From assembly GCF_009766095.1 (NCBI RefSeq), contig NZ_LMUD01000020.1, forward strand, positions 22,813 through 59,157: DNA of 36,345 bases. The letters run 5' to 3'. Positions 33,298 to 36,345 of this stretch are shown piece after piece. A program made the position numbers and the translations under genes. The notes below the pieces were generated by a model that was not told the DNA's origin, made no database searches, and was given only the letters and a program-made list of their open reading frames with translations. This DNA is from Granulicella sp. S190. Lineage in GTDB: Bacteria; Acidobacteriota; Terriglobia; Terriglobales; Acidobacteriaceae. Numbering within the stretch: the stretch's first letter is position 1; each line of letters opens with the position of its first letter.

Positions 33298-34155
33298 CTG
33301 AACCCACCGAAGCATTCCGGCCCCTCACCCCTGCGCCAGTTCCTGCAGCTCTTCTCCTCGTCCGCAACGCCGTCTCTCTTTCCACCCCACGAGATCCACC
33401 CGCCCGCCGCGCCCTCACTCAACCCGCGTGCACCAAGAAAGCCTCGCGCCGCTAAGCCAAAGCTCACCGCCTCAACTTCACTCGTGGCTGTCTTCGAAGA
33501 GCAATACCGCGAACTGCGTCCCCGCGCCCCCATCCCTCCGCTCGACATCCGCTTCCGTCGCTTCACCTCGCTCAACACCACTATTCGCCTGCGCGAAGGC
33601 CGTCTGCACGTCCGCCTCTCTGATCTGCTCGAGCCAGCCCCCGAGGCCGTTCACCACGCTATCGCTCACATCCTCCTCGCCAAGCTCTACCGAAAGCCCA
33701 TCGCGGCCACTCACGCCGACCGCTACCGCCGCCATGTCTCCTCCGAAGCCGTCTCCCGTCAGGCGGAGCACATCCGTCAGACCCGTGGCCGCAAGCGCCT
33801 CTCCGCTCCCACCGGCCACCACTACGATCTCAACGAAGTCTTTGAGTCTCTCAACACCCGGTTCTTCCATGGCCTCCTCGGCCGCCCCACTCTAACCTGG
33901 AGCGCTCACCACGCCCGCCGCATGCTCGGCCACTACGATGCCGCTCACAACACCATCGTCGTCAGCCGCGTCTTCGATCGTCCCGACACCCCACGCTGCG
34001 CTATCGAATACCTTCTTTATCACGAGATGCTTCACCTCAAGCACCCGGTCCGTGTCAAAGCTGGCCGCCGCTGCGTCCACTCCCGCGAGTTCCAGGCGGA
34101 AGAGCGTCTCTTCCCTGAACTGGAAGCTGCGAAGGCCTACCTCAAGCGCCTGTAA
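33298..34155 (+). CDS. SprT/YgjP-like zinc metalloprotease family protein, probable CTG start
   Basis: The protein ends with a gluzincin core: LLYHEMLHLKH (HExxH) and a downstream His in RRCVHSREFQAEERLF, like the third ligand of SprT/YgjP families, and NTIVVSRVFD before it. Counting from GTG 33484 it has 223 residues, with HEMLH at 180-184 and the third His at 199. The frame stays open upstream to the TAA at 33286-33288, with protein-like composition (NPPKHSGPSPLRQFLQLF), but no ATG, GTG or TTG lies there. A CTG at 33298 sits six bases after AAGGA, the only ribosome site nearby, giving 285 residues. GTG 33484 has no Shine-Dalgarno. The start is therefore uncertain; the core is firm. Confidence 0.75.
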   Translation: MNPPKHSGPSPLRQFLQLFSSSATPSLFPPHEIHPPAAPSLNPRAPRKPRAAKPKLTASTSLVAVFEEQYRELRPRAPIPPLDIRFRRFTSLNTTIRLREGRLHVRLSDLLEPAPEAVHHAIAHILLAKLYRKPIAATHADRYRRHVSSEAVSRQAEHIRQTRGRKRLSAPTGHHYDLNEVFESLNTRFFHGLLGRPTLTWSAHHARRMLGHYDAAHNTIVVSRVFDRPDTPRCAIEYLLYHEMLHLKHPVRVKAGRRCVHSREFQAEERLFPELEAAKAYLKRL

Positions 34156-34338
34156 ATCCTTCCCCCTCAGTCTTCAAACCTCAAAATTTCATGCTGGAGC
34201 ACAGATCCCCCGTGCTACGATTCCGCAACGCAAAGAGTGCGCATCCCGTGGCGCTCGAACGTGCATTGCTTCACTCGCAAAGGGCTCCAGTATTTTGCCG
34301 CACGAAGTTCAATACCTCAGAAAGAACAGGTATCCACC

Positions 34339-35073
34339 ATGCATCTCTCCAAGCGTGCAGTAGCAGAGTTCTTCGGTACCTTCTGGCTTGTCTTCGGCGG
34401 CTGTGGCAGCGCCGTTCTCGCAGCTGCGTTCCCCACCCTCGGCATCGGCTTCGTCGGAGTCTCTCTCGCCTTCGGCCTCACGGTCCTCACCATGGCCTTC
34501 GCCATCGGACACGTCTCCGGCTGTCACCTCAACCCAGCCGTATCCGTCGGCCTCGTCGTAGGCAAACGCTTCCCTATCGCCGAACTCCCCGCCTACGTCG
34601 TCGCTCAGGTCTTAGGAGCCATCGCTGGCTCAGGCGTCCTCTACCTCATCGCCAGCGGCAAACCCGGCTTCTCTCTCGCCGGAGGATTTGCCTCAAACGG
34701 CTACGCCGACCACTCTCCCGGCGGCTACTCGCTCCTCGCCTGCTTCGTGGCCGAGGTAGTCCTCACCGCCTTCTTCCTTCTCGTTATCCTCGGTTCCACC
34801 GACGAGCGCGCACCCAAAGGCTTCGCCCCCATCGCCATCGGTCTCTGCCTCACGCTGATTCACCTCATCAGCATTCCGGTCACAAACACCTCGGTCAACC
34901 CAGCTCGAAGCACCGGTCCGGCGATCTTTGTCGGAGGATGGGCACTCAGCCAGCTCTGGCTCTTCTGGGTAGCACCCATTCTTGGCGCAATCCTCGGTGG
35001 ACTTATCTCCACCGTCTTCTTCGCCGCCCCTCAGCCACCCCTCCGCGAAGAGATGGCCCGCGATCGCCCATAG
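34339..35073 (+). CDS. aqpZ: aquaporin Z
   Basis: This is a water channel of the MIP family, 244 residues with six helices. Both NPA loops are seen: [13 protein letters not shown] and [13 protein letters not shown], and the first helix [21 protein letters not shown] is typical of AqpZ. The Cys-His before the first NPA and the Arg after the second fit the water-selective filter. ATG 34339 is chosen over ATG 34237, since the longer frame adds 34 basic, unconserved residues; an AACAGG lies close upstream. It ends just before a strong hairpin shared with the convergent lgt-like gene. Confidence 0.93.
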   Translation: MHLSKRAVAEFFGTFWLVFGGCGSAVLAAAFPTLGIGFVGVSLAFGLTVLTMAFAIGHVSGCHLNPAVSVGLVVGKRFPIAELPAYVVAQVLGAIAGSGVLYLIASGKPGFSLAGGFASNGYADHSPGGYSLLACFVAEVVLTAFFLLVILGSTDERAPKGFAPIAIGLCLTLIHLISIPVTNTSVNPARSTGPAIFVGGWALSQLWLFWVAPILGAILGGLISTVFFAAPQPPLREEMARDRP

Positions 35074-35080
35074 TTTTACC

Positions 35081-35114
35081 TGAGGTGAGCTCGTTCCTCT
35101 ACGAGCTCACCTCA
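35081..35114. terminator. 14-bp perfect hairpin between convergent aqpZ and lgt-like genes
   Basis: TGAGGTGAGCTCGT (35081-35094) and ACGAGCTCACCTCA (35101-35114) form a perfect stem with loop TCCTCT. The loop holds part of the stop codon of the minus-strand gene (35099-35101), so the stem overlaps its last codons. It should serve as a bidirectional terminator, although neither side has a clear T-tract. Confidence 0.6.
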
Positions 35115-35950
35115 ACCACTGGCGCCACCACCACACTGCCCCGCCGCGTCGCCACCATCACAATCAATCCCACAACCACAGACCCCAGCGCCGCCACCTG
35201 CGCATTACTCATGCCCCAGTAGAGTCGCGGATTGACCCGGACAAACTCCACCAGAAATCTCGCGATTCCACTCAGGAAAAGATATAGCCCGGTCATCCAG
35301 CCAAGCGGCCTCGCCTTCCGTCCAAGCTGCCACAGCAGCCAGCCCAAGGCCATCGCAAAGAGAAACTCGTAGATCGGTGTCGGCTGGACCAGGGCATCCG
35401 GCGGCGTCGGCAGCACCAGAGCATTCTTCGCCATGTGCACTCCCCATGGCAGCGTCGTGTTGATCCCGTAGTCGCCATCGCCGGAGGTCAGACATCCGAT
35501 ACGGCCCACACCATAGCCGATCGCAGCTGCGGGAGCCGCAAGGTCCAGCATCCGCACAGCTGCCTTGCCTGAACTCAATCCGTCCGGCCGCGCCAGGCGG
35601 CCCTGCCACATCAGCATGGCGATACCGGCCAGCATCCCGCCAAACCATGCAAACCCTGCTTGAAACCAGTGCAAAAAATCCATCGCCACTGCAAACGGCC
35701 GATGCCAGCCCGGCGCAATAATCTGCCTGTACGCCGCATACAGATCCGCCGGATTCTGCAGCTCGTGCCAGGCCTTCGCGCCCAGCACGCCAGCAATCAC
35801 CACAAACGCCACCACGTTCAGCGCATCGGCATCTACGCCGTTGCGAACAAAATTCTTGTGCAGCACCACCGTCGCGGCCACTGCGGCCAGCCACAATAAC
35901 AGCCCAAACGTACCCAGATGAATCGGGCCAATATCAATATAGGGAAACAT
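35099..35950 (-). CDS. prolipoprotein diacylglyceryl transferase family protein (GDGDYG variant)
   Basis: This is a 283-residue membrane protein of the Lgt family, with about seven helices: IDIGPIHLGTFGLLLWLA N-terminus, GAKAWHELQNP, WFGGMLAGI, YGVGRIGCLTSGDGDYGINTTLPWG (about 145-170) and the RFLVEFVRVNPR C-terminal block. In classical Lgt the corresponding motif is GRxGNFINxExxG; aligned here Arg150 is kept, but Asn146 (Escherichia numbering) becomes Cys153, Asn149 becomes Ser156 and Glu151 becomes Asp158. I recall a branch of the family with GD(G/D)DYG in Acidobacteria and relatives. It may be the organism's Lgt or a paralog with another role. Start ATG 35950 is plausible. Confidence 0.8.
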   Translation of the reverse strand: MFPYIDIGPIHLGTFGLLLWLAAVAATVVLHKNFVRNGVDADALNVVAFVVIAGVLGAKAWHELQNPADLYAAYRQIIAPGWHRPFAVAMDFLHWFQAGFAWFGGMLAGIAMLMWQGRLARPDGLSSGKAAVRMLDLAAPAAAIGYGVGRIGCLTSGDGDYGINTTLPWGVHMAKNALVLPTPPDALVQPTPIYEFLFAMALGWLLWQLGRKARPLGWMTGLYLFLSGIARFLVEFVRVNPRLYWGMSNAQVAALGSVVVGLIVMVATRRGSVVVAPVVEVSS

Positions 35951-36016
35951 AATCCTCGCTCTCTTAAAGTATAGCGGCCTTTGCCTCAGCTCCCTATTCG
36001 CGTTAGCCTATCCTTT

Positions 36017-36345
36017 ATGTCCACAAGCACGCCCGTCTTCCCCCCCGCCTCAGGTATGGAGATCCTCTTCTCCAAGCAGCAAATTGCCGACCGTACCCGC
36101 GAAATCGGCGCTCAAATATCAGCTGACTACCATGGTCAATCCATCGTCCTCATCGGCGTCCTCAAAGGTGCTGCGATCTTCCTCGCCGATCTCGCCCGCG
36201 CCATCCAGGTCGACAACACCTTCGACTTCGTTGCAGTCTCGAGCTATGGCCGTGCCCGCGTGTCCTCCGGCGCCGTCAAGCTCATCAAGGACATTGACAA
36301 TCCCATCGAAGGCAAGCACGTCATCATCGTCGAAGACATACTCGA
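36017..36345 (+). CDS. hpt: hypoxanthine phosphoribosyltransferase, 5' part (continues beyond window)
   Basis: The first 109 codons of a purine-salvage phosphoribosyltransferase. Visible are SIVLIGVLKGAAIFLADLARAI (phosphate loop), SSYGRARVSSG, and the start of the PRPP-binding motif VIIVEDILD at the window edge. The ATG at 36017 begins a short variable N-terminus; an internal ATG 36056 (MEILFSKQQIA) begins the conserved part and is an alternative. It is divergent from the lgt-like gene, with a 66-base intergenic region. Confidence 0.92.
   Translation, partial: MSTSTPVFPPASGMEILFSKQQIADRTREIGAQISADYHGQSIVLIGVLKGAAIFLADLARAIQVDNTFDFVAVSSYGRARVSSGAVKLIKDIDNPIEGKHVIIVEDIL

Noticed and set aside
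34191..35222. 343-codon frame overlapping aqpZ
   Set aside because: Arg/Ser/Pro/His-rich translation with no hydrophobic pattern; aqpZ in the other frame has both NPA motifs.

Overview
The window is gene-dense, GC-rich DNA (roughly 60% GC by eye, with third codon positions mostly C or G) from a Gram-negative bacterium: it carries lpxD, two TonB-type proteins, an outer-membrane barrel and lipoprotein-processing genes. The gene content and protein style (a TonB with duplicated N-terminal boxes, a DyP peroxidase beside small paralogs, an Lgt relative with a GDGDYG motif) suggest Acidobacteriota of the Terriglobia / Acidobacteriaceae type (Granulicella, Edaphobacter or Terriglobus-like). That placement rests on family resemblance from memory, not on a search.

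Layout. 1-3276: the end of a cytochrome c oxidase operon (coxB 3' end, coxA, coxC and a small CxxC membrane protein), with overlapping or closely spaced genes. 3415-4949: a class A beta-lactamase converging on an NAD(P)H-dependent FMN reductase. 5191-7077: a tRNA nucleotidyltransferase / poly(A) polymerase family protein with a histone-H1-like Lys/Ala tail, divergent from 7284-8886 (a conserved hypothetical protein and lpxD). 8946-10455: a receiver-PAS protein, a small lipoprotein and a previously unlisted 44-residue membrane peptide on the minus strand. 10734-14536: tmk, a cytochrome P450, an outer-membrane barrel (minus) and a CAP-domain protein. 14790-18007: holB, a Sua5/TsaC gene, a CYTH-domain protein and a secreted stand-alone TonB C-terminal domain. 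18105-21031: a chemotaxis receptor converging on a full-length TonB. 21333-30320: ileS, lspA, uvrA, a secreted TPR protein and two secreted helical proteins of unknown function. 30530-33157: two tandem paralogs of unknown function joined to a DyP-type peroxidase. 33298-36345: a SprT-like metalloprotease with a possible CTG start, aqpZ, an Lgt relative (minus) and the 5' part of hpt.

How genes work together. The cox genes form one respiratory complex. holB (clamp loading), tmk (dTTP supply) and uvrA (excision repair) serve DNA metabolism. ileS, the tRNA nucleotidyltransferase relative and Sua5 serve tRNA charging and maturation. lspA and the Lgt-like protein belong to lipoprotein maturation. 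No tRNA, rRNA, CRISPR array, transposase, integrase or plasmid gene was seen.

The best candidates for something undescribed are the DyP peroxidase operon with its two paralogous small proteins, the cytochrome oxidase that has lost its D-channel aspartate and both acidic ligands of the Mg site, the H1-tailed nucleotidyltransferase, and the UvrA insertion whose DNA looks like a dispersed intergenic repeat.
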